Below, in pieces: positions 8,493 to 14,429 of a stretch of DNA of 16,968 nt; within the stretch, counting starts at the first letter, position 1; each line of letters opens with the position of its first letter. The position numbers and the translations under genes were made by a program. The notes under the pieces were generated by a model, which was given only the letters and a program-made list of their open reading frames with translations, searched no databases and had not been told where the DNA came from. The DNA is from Nitrosomonadales bacterium (GTDB lineage: Bacteria; Pseudomonadota; Gammaproteobacteria; Burkholderiales; Sulfuricellaceae): the NCBI GenBank assembly GCA_003104895.1, contig PQAG01000045.1, positions 1 through 16,968 on the forward strand. The letters run 5' to 3'.

Positions 8493-10052
8493 TTACTGCT
8501 GTGGTACAGCACTGCGAATCAGGTGATCGAAGGCGGAGAGTGATGCCTTGGCACCCTCGCCCATGGCGATGATAATCTGCTTGTACGGCACGGTGGTGCA
8601 GTCTCCTGCGGCGAAAACACCGGGCAGCGAGGTCTGGCAGCGCGCGTCGACCTCGATCTCGCCGTAACGCGAGAGGTTGAGCGTGCCCTTGAGCCAGTCG
8701 GTGTTGGGCAGCAAACCGATCTGCACGAAAATGCCCTCGAGTTTCACGCGATGGCTTTCGCTGGTAATGCGGTCAGTATAGACAATGCCGTTGACCCTGT
8801 GGCCGTCACCGGTGACTTCGGTGGTCATGGCGCTCCTGATCACGGTGACATTGGGCAGGCTGTTCAGCTTGTCCTGCAGCACCGCATCGGCGCGCAGCGT
8901 GTCGTTGAATTCGAGCAGGGTGACATGCGCCACGATGCCGGCCAGATCAATGGCCGCCTCGACGCCCGAATTGCCGCCGCCGACCACCGCCACGCGCTTG
9001 CCCTTGAACAGCGGGCCATCGCAGTGCGGGCAGAAGCACACGCCCTTGGCCTTGTATTCCTTCTCGCCCGGCACGTTCATCTCGCGCCAGCGCGCTCCGG
9101 TGGCGAGGATCACGGCCCTGGCCCTGAGCGTCGCGCCGCCGGCGAGTTTCACCTCGTGCGTCTTGTCGCCGGGGATCAGCGCCTCGGCGCGCTGCACGTT
9201 CATGATGTCGACGCCGTATTCCTTCACATGCTGCTCCAGCGCCACGGCCAGCTGCGGGCCTTCGGTGTGCTGCACCGAGATGAAATTCTCGATGGCGAGC
9301 GTGTCGAGTACCTGGCCGCCGAAGCGCTCGGCCACCACGCCGGTGCGGATGCCCTTGCGCGCGGCGTAGATCGCCGCTGCCGCTCCGGCCGGGCCGCCGC
9401 CGACGACCAGCACGTCGAATGGCTCCTTGGCGTTCAGCTTCTCGGCATCGCGCGCCGCCGAGCCGGTATCGAGCCTGGCGACGACCTCTTCGATGGTCAT
9501 GCGGCCCTGGCCGAAGGGCTCGCCGTTGAGATACACGGCCGGCACGGCCATGATGCCGCGGGCGTTGACTTCCTCCTGATGCAGCGCGCCGTCGATCATC
9601 ACGCTCTCGACGTTAGGGTTCAGCACAGCCATCAGGTTGAGCGCCTGCACCACGTCCGGGCAGTTGTGGCAGGACAGCGAAATGAAGGTCTCGAAATGGA
9701 ATCTCCCTGGCAACGACCTGATCTGCTCGATCAGCGCGGCCCCGACCTTGGGCGGGTGGCCGCCGGTCTGGAGCAGAGCGAGGATCAGCGACGTGAACTC
9801 GTGGCCCATCGGCAGGCCGGCGAAGCGGATGCGCGGGGCCTCTCCGGGACGGCCGACCGAGAAGGAAGGCTTGCGTGCGTCCGTGCCATCCTCCCGCACA
9901 CTGACGAGGGACGAAAGGGCAGCGATATCGCCGAGCAGTTCGCTCATCTGGCGCGAAGCGTCGCTGCCATCCGGCGTGGCGACGAGTTCAATGGGTTGTT
10001 GCAACTTTTCGAGGTAGGCGGCGAGTTGCGTCTTGATGGCGGGATCGAGCAT
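8493..10052 (-). CDS. ahpF: Alkyl hydroperoxide reductase flavoprotein subunit AhpF
   Basis: A 519-residue protein matching E. coli AhpF in length and layout. It passes electrons from NAD(P)H via FAD and two disulfide centres to AhpC in the cytoplasm. The N-terminal tandem thioredoxin-fold domain carries SCHNC (C128, C131). A linker leads to the thioredoxin-reductase-like part with the FAD motif GGGPAG (218-223), the second redox pair CPHC (C341, C344), the dinucleotide motif GGGNSG (358-363) and GVFAAGDC (478-485). The frame is open for 60 more codons upstream, but the ATG at 10050-10052 is chosen because AGGAG precedes it by 7 nt and the protein then begins as AhpF does (MLDPAIKTQL). It follows ahpC by 103 nt, a gap filled by hairpins. 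Confidence 0.96.
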   Translation of the reverse strand: MLDPAIKTQLAAYLEKLQQPIELVATPDGSDASRQMSELLGDIAALSSLVSVREDGTDARKPSFSVGRPGEAPRIRFAGLPMGHEFTSLILALLQTGGHPPKVGAALIEQIRSLPGRFHFETFISLSCHNCPDVVQALNLMAVLNPNVESVMIDGALHQEEVNARGIMAVPAVYLNGEPFGQGRMTIEEVVARLDTGSAARDAEKLNAKEPFDVLVVGGGPAGAAAAIYAARKGIRTGVVAERFGGQVLDTLAIENFISVQHTEGPQLAVALEQHVKEYGVDIMNVQRAEALIPGDKTHEVKLAGGATLRARAVILATGARWREMNVPGEKEYKAKGVCFCPHCDGPLFKGKRVAVVGGGNSGVEAAIDLAGIVAHVTLLEFNDTLRADAVLQDKLNSLPNVTVIRSAMTTEVTGDGHRVNGIVYTDRITSESHRVKLEGIFVQIGLLPNTDWLKGTLNLSRYGEIEVDARCQTSLPGVFAAGDCTTVPYKQIIIAMGEGAKASLSAFDHLIRSAVPQQ

Positions 10053-10080
10053 GAGATTCTCCTGGCGTGGATTGCACTGC

Positions 10081-10106
10081 AAAGGTGGCGCGGAAACGCC
10101 GCCTTT
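10081..10106 (-). other. Hairpin in the ahpC-ahpF gap, ahpF-proximal
   Basis: A 10-position stem (10081-10090 with 10097-10106) with a 6-nt loop. Nine pairs are Watson-Crick; the sixth is a mismatch (A against C) in the minus-strand transcript. It ends about 20 nt before the ahpF Shine-Dalgarno and is followed by only three U residues. Confidence 0.6.
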
Positions 10107-10115
10107 ACGCTGGAA

Positions 10116-10144
10116 TCCGGCTCCCGGAGCCGGACTCCGGGAGC
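10116..10144 (-). other. Mutually exclusive hairpins directly after ahpC
   Basis: Two stems compete for the same bases: a perfect 9-bp stem (10120-10128 with 10136-10144, 7-nt loop) and a perfect 7-bp stem (10116-10122 with 10128-10134, 5-nt loop). The block starts 11 nt beyond the ahpC stop on the minus strand. With no U-tract it reads as a mRNA-stabilising or partial-attenuation element rather than a full terminator. Confidence 0.65.
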
Positions 10145-10155
10145 GATGGAACGGA

Positions 10156-10725
10156 TCAGATCTTGCCGACCAGATCCAGGGACGGGGCCAGCGTGGCCGC
10201 TCCTTCCTTCCACTTTGCCGGGCAGACTTCACCCGGGTGCGCGGCCACGTACTGCGCAGCCTTGATCTTGCGCAGCAGCTCGGATGCGTCGCGGCCCACG
10301 CCGCCGGCGTTGATCTCGATGATCTGGATCCTGCCCTCCGGGTCCATGACGAAGGTGCCGCGTTCCGCCAGGCCCGCCTCCTCGATCATCACGCCGAAGT
10401 TGCGGGTGATGGCGCCGGTCGGATCGCCGATCATCGGGAACTGGATCTTGCCGATGGTCTCGGAGGTGTCATGCCAGGCCTTGTGGGTGAAGTGGGTGTC
10501 GGTCGAAACGGCGTAGATCTCGACGCCCATCTTCTGGAACTCGGCGTAGTTGTCGGCCAGGTCGCCCAGTTCGGTGGGGCAGACGAAGGTGAAGTCGGCG
10601 GGGTAAAAGAACACCACCGACCACTTGCCCTTGAGCGTGGCGTTGGTGATATCGACGAACTTGCCATTGTGGAAGGCGGTGGCCTTGAAAGGCAGGACTT
10701 CGGTGTTGATCATGGTGCTATTCAT
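10156..10725 (-). CDS. ahpC: Alkyl hydroperoxide reductase peroxiredoxin subunit AhpC
   Basis: A 189-residue typical 2-Cys peroxiredoxin that reduces H2O2, organic peroxides and possibly peroxynitrite, and is recycled by AhpF. The peroxidatic cysteine is C49 in FTFVCPTEL with the preceding YPADFT typical of AhpC. The resolving cysteine is C168 in EVCPAKW. Both positions lie two residues later than in E. coli AhpC (C47, C166). A GAGGAG lies 8 nt before the first ATG, which favours it over the ATG at codon 5. It is first in the ahpC-ahpF-dps array and has its own promoter with an adjoining OxyR operator. Confidence 0.97.
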   Translation of the reverse strand: MNSTMINTEVLPFKATAFHNGKFVDITNATLKGKWSVVFFYPADFTFVCPTELGDLADNYAEFQKMGVEIYAVSTDTHFTHKAWHDTSETIGKIQFPMIGDPTGAITRNFGVMIEEAGLAERGTFVMDPEGRIQIIEINAGGVGRDASELLRKIKAAQYVAAHPGEVCPAKWKEGAATLAPSLDLVGKI

Positions 10726-10773
10726 CAGGGTTTCTCCTCAGGTTGGTTGAAATGAACTGCTGCGGTGAAACAA

Positions 10774-10803
10774 ATAGTAAGAGCCTTGCAAGAATAATTC
10801 CAA
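10774..10803 (-). promoter_or_regulatory. ahpC promoter
   Basis: On the minus strand a -35-like TTGGAA (10798-10803) is followed after 18 nt by a -10 TACTAT (10774-10779). The leader to the ahpC ATG would be about 40 nt. The first base of the -35 is the last base of the OxyR operator, the arrangement expected for OxyR activation. A weak -35 fits an activator-dependent promoter. Confidence 0.65.
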
Positions 10804-10839
10804 TTGATTGTTTCAATTTATGCAATAGCCGAAAGCTAT
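10803..10839. promoter_or_regulatory. OxyR operator of ahpC
   Basis: Read on the plus strand, four tetrads with exact 7-nt spacers match the OxyR consensus ATAG-N7-CTAT-N7-ATAG-N7-CTAT: ATTG (10803-10806), CAAT (10814-10817), ATAG (10825-10828), CTAT (10836-10839). That is 14 of 16 consensus bases with no spacing error. The site begins at the last base of the oxyR stop codon and abuts the ahpC -35. Confidence 0.82.
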
Positions 10840-11768
10840 TAAAGTTCTTCGCTTTTGCTTTGCAATTCAACTGTTCGATAGATTGGATTGGCCATGCCTT
10901 TCACGGCGGCAACCAGCGCCTCGATGGCCTCGGAGCGGGTGAAACCCCGGCGCCAGGCCAGGGCGACGCGGCGCGAAGGTTCCGGCTTCTCGAAGGGAAT
11001 GGCGCGCACCATGGCGGAGCAGTAGGGACCGGTCAGGGCGCTTGCGGGCAACACCGATATGCCGAATCCCGATGCCACCATGCAGCGTATGGCCTCGATG
11101 GAGTGACCCTGGCGCATGGCCCCCTCGGCGTGACTGATGTCGGGGCAGGCATCCAGCACCTGTTCGCGAAAACAGTTGCCTGCCTTGAGGACCAGCACAT
11201 CTTCGCCACGCACTTCGCTTGCCGGAATGCTGTTACGTCTTACCCACGGGTGACTCCGCGGCACGACCACCTGGAATGGCTCGTCGTAGAGCGTTTGAGT
11301 GACGATACCTGGGACGTCGAAAGGCATGGCGATGATGGCGGCATCGATCGTGCCGTACTTGAGGTAATCGGCCAGCAAGGCCGTCATGCTTTCCTCGATA
11401 TACAGATGCATTTCCGGCGCGATACGCTGGAGCGAAGTAATCAGATCCGGCAGCAGATAGGGGCCAATGGTGTGGATGACTCCCAGACGGAATTCTCCCT
11501 GCAGCGGATTCAGACCCAATTGCGCGACCTGTTCCACCCGGCGTGCCTCATCCAGCGCCTTGCGCGCCTGTGCGACCACCTGATGGCCCAGGCCGGTGAG
11601 GGAAACATGGCCCTTGATCCGTTCGATGAGAGAGACACCCAATTCCGCTTCCAGGTTCTGCAGGGCAACGCTCAAGGTAGGCTGGCTGACATGACAGCGT
11701 TCAGCGGCGCGACTGATGGAACCTTCGTCGGCAAAAGAGACCAGGTAGCGCAGGGAAGAGAGTTTCAT
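10839..11768 (-). CDS. oxyR: OxyR, peroxide-sensing LysR-type regulator
   Basis: A 309-residue LysR-family protein with an N-terminal winged helix-turn-helix (about 1-60, including SISRAAERCHVSQPTLS) and a periplasmic-binding-protein-like sensor domain. The redox cysteines are present at the same numbers as in E. coli OxyR: C199 in AGNCFREQ and C208 in LDACPD. H2O2 converts them to a disulfide that switches the tetramer to its activating form. It is flanked by its probable targets: ahpC 113 nt downstream and a cytochrome c peroxidase divergent. An operator in its own leader suggests autorepression. Confidence 0.94.
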   Translation of the reverse strand: MKLSSLRYLVSFADEGSISRAAERCHVSQPTLSVALQNLEAELGVSLIERIKGHVSLTGLGHQVVAQARKALDEARRVEQVAQLGLNPLQGEFRLGVIHTIGPYLLPDLITSLQRIAPEMHLYIEESMTALLADYLKYGTIDAAIIAMPFDVPGIVTQTLYDEPFQVVVPRSHPWVRRNSIPASEVRGEDVLVLKAGNCFREQVLDACPDISHAEGAMRQGHSIEAIRCMVASGFGISVLPASALTGPYCSAMVRAIPFEKPEPSRRVALAWRRGFTRSEAIEALVAAVKGMANPIYRTVELQSKSEEL

Positions 11769-11779
11769 TTGGCCTTCCT

Positions 11780-11816
11780 ATAGCAAGGGGCTATGACGCA
11801 TATAGATAAAAACAAT
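11780..11816. promoter_or_regulatory. OxyR operator between oxyR and the cytochrome c peroxidase gene
   Basis: Four tetrads with exact 7-nt spacers: ATAG (11780-11783), CTAT (11791-11794), ATAG (11802-11805), CAAT (11813-11816). Fifteen of 16 consensus positions match. The site lies 12 nt from the oxyR start codon, inside the predicted oxyR leader, and ends 10 nt before the -35 of the divergent peroxidase gene. The position suits repression of oxyR and activation of the peroxidase. Confidence 0.88.
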
Positions 11817-11826
11817 ATAGAAATCA

Positions 11827-11855
11827 TTGACTTGCATTATACAGGCGGCTAATAT
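11827..11855 (+). promoter_or_regulatory. Promoter of the cytochrome c peroxidase gene
   Basis: TTGACT (11827-11832), a 17-nt spacer, then TAATAT (11850-11855): one mismatch to each sigma70 consensus box. Start would be near 11862, giving a leader of about 47 nt that ends in AAGGAG and the ATG at 11909. Confidence 0.75.
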
Positions 11856-11865
11856 TGGATAGCAA
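11836..11865 (-). promoter_or_regulatory. Candidate oxyR promoter, overlapping the divergent promoter
   Basis: On the minus strand TTGCTA (11860-11865), an 18-nt spacer, then a perfect TATAAT (11836-11841). Transcription would begin near 11829, placing the OxyR operator at about +13 to +49. The boxes interleave with those of the peroxidase promoter, so the two cannot be occupied at once. Confidence 0.6.
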
Positions 11866-11908
11866 TATCCGTTTATCGTCAATTGACATTTCCCAAAAGG
11901 AGTTCGCC

Positions 11909-12889
11909 ATGAAAAAGCGTTTTGCTCTGCCTCTAATAATCGCCGGCATCCTGTCTGCAGCCAGCGCCGTAGCCGCCGATGATCCCTACGCCAAGTTAAA
12001 GCAGAATTTCCAGCAGCTGCCGGCAATTCCGCCGATACCGGCCAACAATACCCAGACGCCTGAAAAAGTGGAACTCGGCAAGATGCTCTATTTCGATGCC
12101 CGTTTGTCCCAGGACGGTACCATCGCTTGCGCTACCTGCCATAACCCGGCTCTGGGCTTCACCGACCGCATCCCGCGTGCGATCGGCCATGGCGCCCAGC
12201 GCGGCCCGCGCAATTCGCCGACGACGCTGAATGCCGCCTTCCTGTCCTCCCAGTTCTGGGATGGCCGGGCGCCGGACCTGGAAACCCAGGCGCTGGGCCC
12301 GATACAGGCAGGCATCGAACACGGCACGACGCTGGACAAGGCAGTCGCGACCCTGAAGAGCTTCCCCGAATACCAGAAGCGCTTCGCCGATGTTTTCGGC
12401 GGCAAGGACCCGGTCACTGCCGAGAACCTCGCCAAGGCCATCGCCGCTTTCGAGCGCACTCTCATTACGCCCAATTCTCCCTTTGACCGCTACCTGGCCG
12501 GCGACGAGCAAGCTGTAACGACCCAGCAAAAGCGCGGCATGAAAGCCTTCGTCGAGAAAGGATGCGCGGGCTGCCACAGCGGCCCCAGCTTCACCAACGG
12601 CGGATTCTTCAAGATTCAGGTGCCTGGCTCGACCGACGAAGGGCGCTATACCGTGACCAAGAAGGAGGAAGACAAGCACGCCTTCCGGGTTCAGACCCTG
12701 CGCAATGTCGCCCTGACCTATCCCTACTTCAACAACGGCTCGGTCGACAAGCTGGACGAAGCGGTGAAGATCATGGGCAGGGAAATGCTCAAGACCGAAC
12801 TCACCAAGCAGGAAGTGGCTGATCTGGTGGCCTTCCTCCACAGCCTGACCGGCGAGATGCCCAAGTTCAACTACCCCGTACTTCCCTAA
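11909..12889 (+). CDS. Periplasmic dihaem cytochrome c peroxidase (CcpA/MauG family)
   Basis: A 326-residue protein with a signal peptide (MKKR then a hydrophobic stretch, cleavage near AVAA at 20-23) and two haem c motifs: CATCH (74-78) and CAGCH (219-223). Bacterial cytochrome c peroxidases reduce H2O2 to water in the periplasm with electrons from c-type cytochromes. The family segments FWDGRAP (116-122) and YPYFNNGSV (271-279) are present. M289 is a candidate sixth ligand of the C-terminal haem, which favours peroxidase over MauG (Tyr at this site). The ATG at 11909 is chosen because AAGGAG precedes it and an upstream in-frame TTG at 11855 lies in the promoter -10 box. It diverges from oxyR with an OxyR operator just upstream. 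Confidence 0.93.
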   Translation: MKKRFALPLIIAGILSAASAVAADDPYAKLKQNFQQLPAIPPIPANNTQTPEKVELGKMLYFDARLSQDGTIACATCHNPALGFTDRIPRAIGHGAQRGPRNSPTTLNAAFLSSQFWDGRAPDLETQALGPIQAGIEHGTTLDKAVATLKSFPEYQKRFADVFGGKDPVTAENLAKAIAAFERTLITPNSPFDRYLAGDEQAVTTQQKRGMKAFVEKGCAGCHSGPSFTNGGFFKIQVPGSTDEGRYTVTKKEEDKHAFRVQTLRNVALTYPYFNNGSVDKLDEAVKIMGREMLKTELTKQEVADLVAFLHSLTGEMPKFNYPVLP

Positions 12890-12905
12890 GCGGTAATGGC
12901 ATCCA

Positions 12906-12932
12906 ACCAAGGGGGCGGCGAGCCCCCTTGGT
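12906..12932. terminator. Hairpin terminator between the convergent peroxidase and CDF genes
   Basis: A perfect 11-bp stem (12906-12916 with 12922-12932) with a 5-nt loop and a G5/C5 core. It starts 17 nt after the peroxidase stop and lies beyond the 3' end of the convergent CDF gene. No long T-run follows on either strand, so efficiency is uncertain. Confidence 0.72.
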
Positions 12933-12963
12933 CTTGGTGTCCCGCAAGCGCAGGTTCCTGATT

Positions 12964-13935
12964 TTATGTTTCCGGCAAGGCGCCTGCGCTTTTGCACTCC
13001 GGGCAGGGGTTGATTTCCACGGTGAGGTGAGCCAGTTCGCCGAAGCGGCTGAGCAGCGACTTCACGGCTTGGGGGGTGACGGCAGGATCGCCGCTGACCA
13101 GGCCGAGGATGCAGGCGTATTTTTCCCGCCCCACCCGCCACAGGTGAAAATCCGCAATGCTGGTGGCGGGCGCCCAAACAGGATGGTGTTCGACCGCCTG
13201 GCGGATGTCCGCCGCGAGGGGAACGTCCATCTCCCGGTCGAGCAGCACCCGTCCGCTTTCCTGTGCCAAACCCCAAGCCCAGAATGCGACCACAATCGCG
13301 CCGGCGAAGCCGATCAGCGGATCGAGCCAGGCCCAGCCGAGCACCATGCCGCCGGCCAGGGCGAGGATGGCCAGCAACGAGGTTGCCGCATCGGCGAGGA
13401 CATGGAGGTAGGCGGCACGCAGATTGAGATCGTGGTGATGTTTGCCGTGATCGTCGTGCTCATGTTCGTGCTGGTGGCCGTGCGTTTCCCCGAGCAGGAA
13501 GGCGCTGATGAGGTTGGCCGCCAGGCCGGTGCAGGCGATGATCATGGCTTCGAAGTAGGCGACGGGCCGGGGGTCGAGCAGTCTTTCCAGCGAGGCCGCC
13601 CCCATGTTGGCCGCTACGCCGAGCAGCAGGATTGCGCTGGCGAAGCCCGCCAGCACTTCGATTTTCCATGCGCCGAAGGCGAAGCGCCTGTCTTCTGCAT
13701 AGCGCCGCGCGGCGGCATAGGCGAAGGCGGAGAGGCCGATGGCCAAGGCGTGGGAGCTCATGTGCCAGCCGTCGGCCAGGAGCGACATCGAGTTGTAGCG
13801 CCAGCCGGCCCAGATTTCCACCGCCATCACCACCAGGGTGAGGGCCAGCACCAGCCGCGCGTTTTTTTCCGCGCTGCTGTTGCCTTCGTCGAATACGTGG
13901 GTGTGCGTCCAGTCGCTCAGGTCATGGGCATGCAT
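12964..13935 (-). CDS. dmeF: CDF cation-efflux transporter, DmeF-like
   Basis: A 323-residue inner-membrane cation diffusion facilitator, a metal/proton antiporter exporting divalent metal from the cytoplasm. The N-terminus is His-rich (MHAHDLSDWTHTH), as in the Co/Ni-linked DmeF branch. Candidate transport-site residues are D55 and H58 in LLADGWHMSSHA (TM2) and H178 and D182 in LHVLADAATS (TM5). A cytosolic loop (152-168) packed with His, Asp and Glu separates TM4 and TM5, and a cytosolic C-terminal domain with CPEC (311-314) follows. The frame extends 45 codons upstream, but the chosen ATG has GGAG 9 nt before it and starts as DmeF does. It begins 13 nt after the redoxin stop, so it is the last gene of the exbD-receptor-redoxin array. 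Co2+/Ni2+ is the likely substrate; Zn or Cd cannot be excluded. Confidence 0.87.
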   Translation of the reverse strand: MHAHDLSDWTHTHVFDEGNSSAEKNARLVLALTLVVMAVEIWAGWRYNSMSLLADGWHMSSHALAIGLSAFAYAAARRYAEDRRFAFGAWKIEVLAGFASAILLLGVAANMGAASLERLLDPRPVAYFEAMIIACTGLAANLISAFLLGETHGHQHEHEHDDHGKHHHDLNLRAAYLHVLADAATSLLAILALAGGMVLGWAWLDPLIGFAGAIVVAFWAWGLAQESGRVLLDREMDVPLAADIRQAVEHHPVWAPATSIADFHLWRVGREKYACILGLVSGDPAVTPQAVKSLLSRFGELAHLTVEINPCPECKSAGALPET

Positions 13936-13948
13936 GGTCAATTCTCCA

Positions 13949-14428
13949 TCAGGTTCCGCATTTCGCCAGATTTTCCGCAATCCAGTCCTGCCCGATTTCA
14001 CCCGTGCGTCTGGCGCACAGCGAGCCGTCCGGCCGCAGCATGGCGCTGTAAGGGATGGCCCCGCTGGCATTGCCGAAGCGCCGCAGCAATCCGCGCGGGT
14101 CGCTGGGGCCGAGCAGCGCGACGTGGCTGGCGGGATCTCCCGGTACCCGCGGCCAGTGGGCGCGGGTTTCCCCCGGCGTTTGCAGGGCCACCGTCACCAG
14201 GCGGAACCCCAGGCGCGACGCTGCCTCGACCAGCAGCGGCAGTTCCGCCACGCAAGGCGGGCAGTCCGCGCGCCAGAAATTCACCAGGGTGACGCGCGGC
14301 GGAAGCTCGCTGAGGCGCTGGAATTGACTCCCGCTGACCAGGGGCAACTCGAAATCCAGGGCCTGGGCGTTCGCCGCGAACAGCAGGGCGGCGCCCAGAA
14401 TGATATGGCTGCGCTTCGCGACTTTCAC
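13949..14428 (-). CDS. Periplasmic TlpA/ResA-like thiol-disulfide oxidoreductase
   Basis: A 159-residue thioredoxin-fold protein with an N-terminal signal peptide or anchor (KR then hydrophobic 8-20, cleavage near AQA at 21-23). The active site is WRADCPPC (C56, C59), the cis-proline P126 is in GAIPYSAM, and two further cysteines are C138 and C157. Family members reduce protein disulfides in the periplasm, for example during cytochrome c or copper-site assembly. The start is probably GTG (14426-14428), one base after the receptor stop codon; a GTG seven codons earlier, inside the receptor gene, is the alternative. No good Shine-Dalgarno is seen, so translation is probably coupled to the receptor. 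The neighbours (a receptor with a Cys-x-x-Cys plug and a metal exporter) suggest it may keep a metal-binding thiol pair reduced. Confidence 0.85.
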   Translation of the reverse strand: MKVAKRSHIILGAALLFAANAQALDFELPLVSGSQFQRLSELPPRVTLVNFWRADCPPCVAELPLLVEAASRLGFRLVTVALQTPGETRAHWPRVPGDPASHVALLGPSDPRGLLRRFGNASGAIPYSAMLRPDGSLCARRTGEIGQDWIAENLAKCGT

Positions 14429-14429
14429 G

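Noticed and set aside
10053..10232. N-terminal extension of AhpF by 60 residues
   Set aside because: The extension has no homology to AhpF, covers the ahpC-ahpF hairpins and overlaps the 3' end of ahpC; the internal ATG has a strong ribosome site and gives the normal length.
11878..11887. GTCAATTGAC palindrome in the peroxidase leader, considered as an FNR/ANR-type site
   Set aside because: It lacks the TTGAT-N4-ATCAA spacing and lies downstream of the predicted start site; a 10-bp palindrome alone is weak evidence.
11855..11908. TTG start giving an 18-residue longer peroxidase
   Set aside because: The TTG lies in the -10 box of the predicted promoter and the extension would precede a complete signal peptide; AAGGAG directly precedes the ATG at 11909.
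13936..14070. N-terminal extension of the CDF transporter by 45 residues
   Set aside because: It would overlap the redoxin gene, lacks any CDF character, and the downstream ATG has a ribosome site and the DmeF-like His-rich start.
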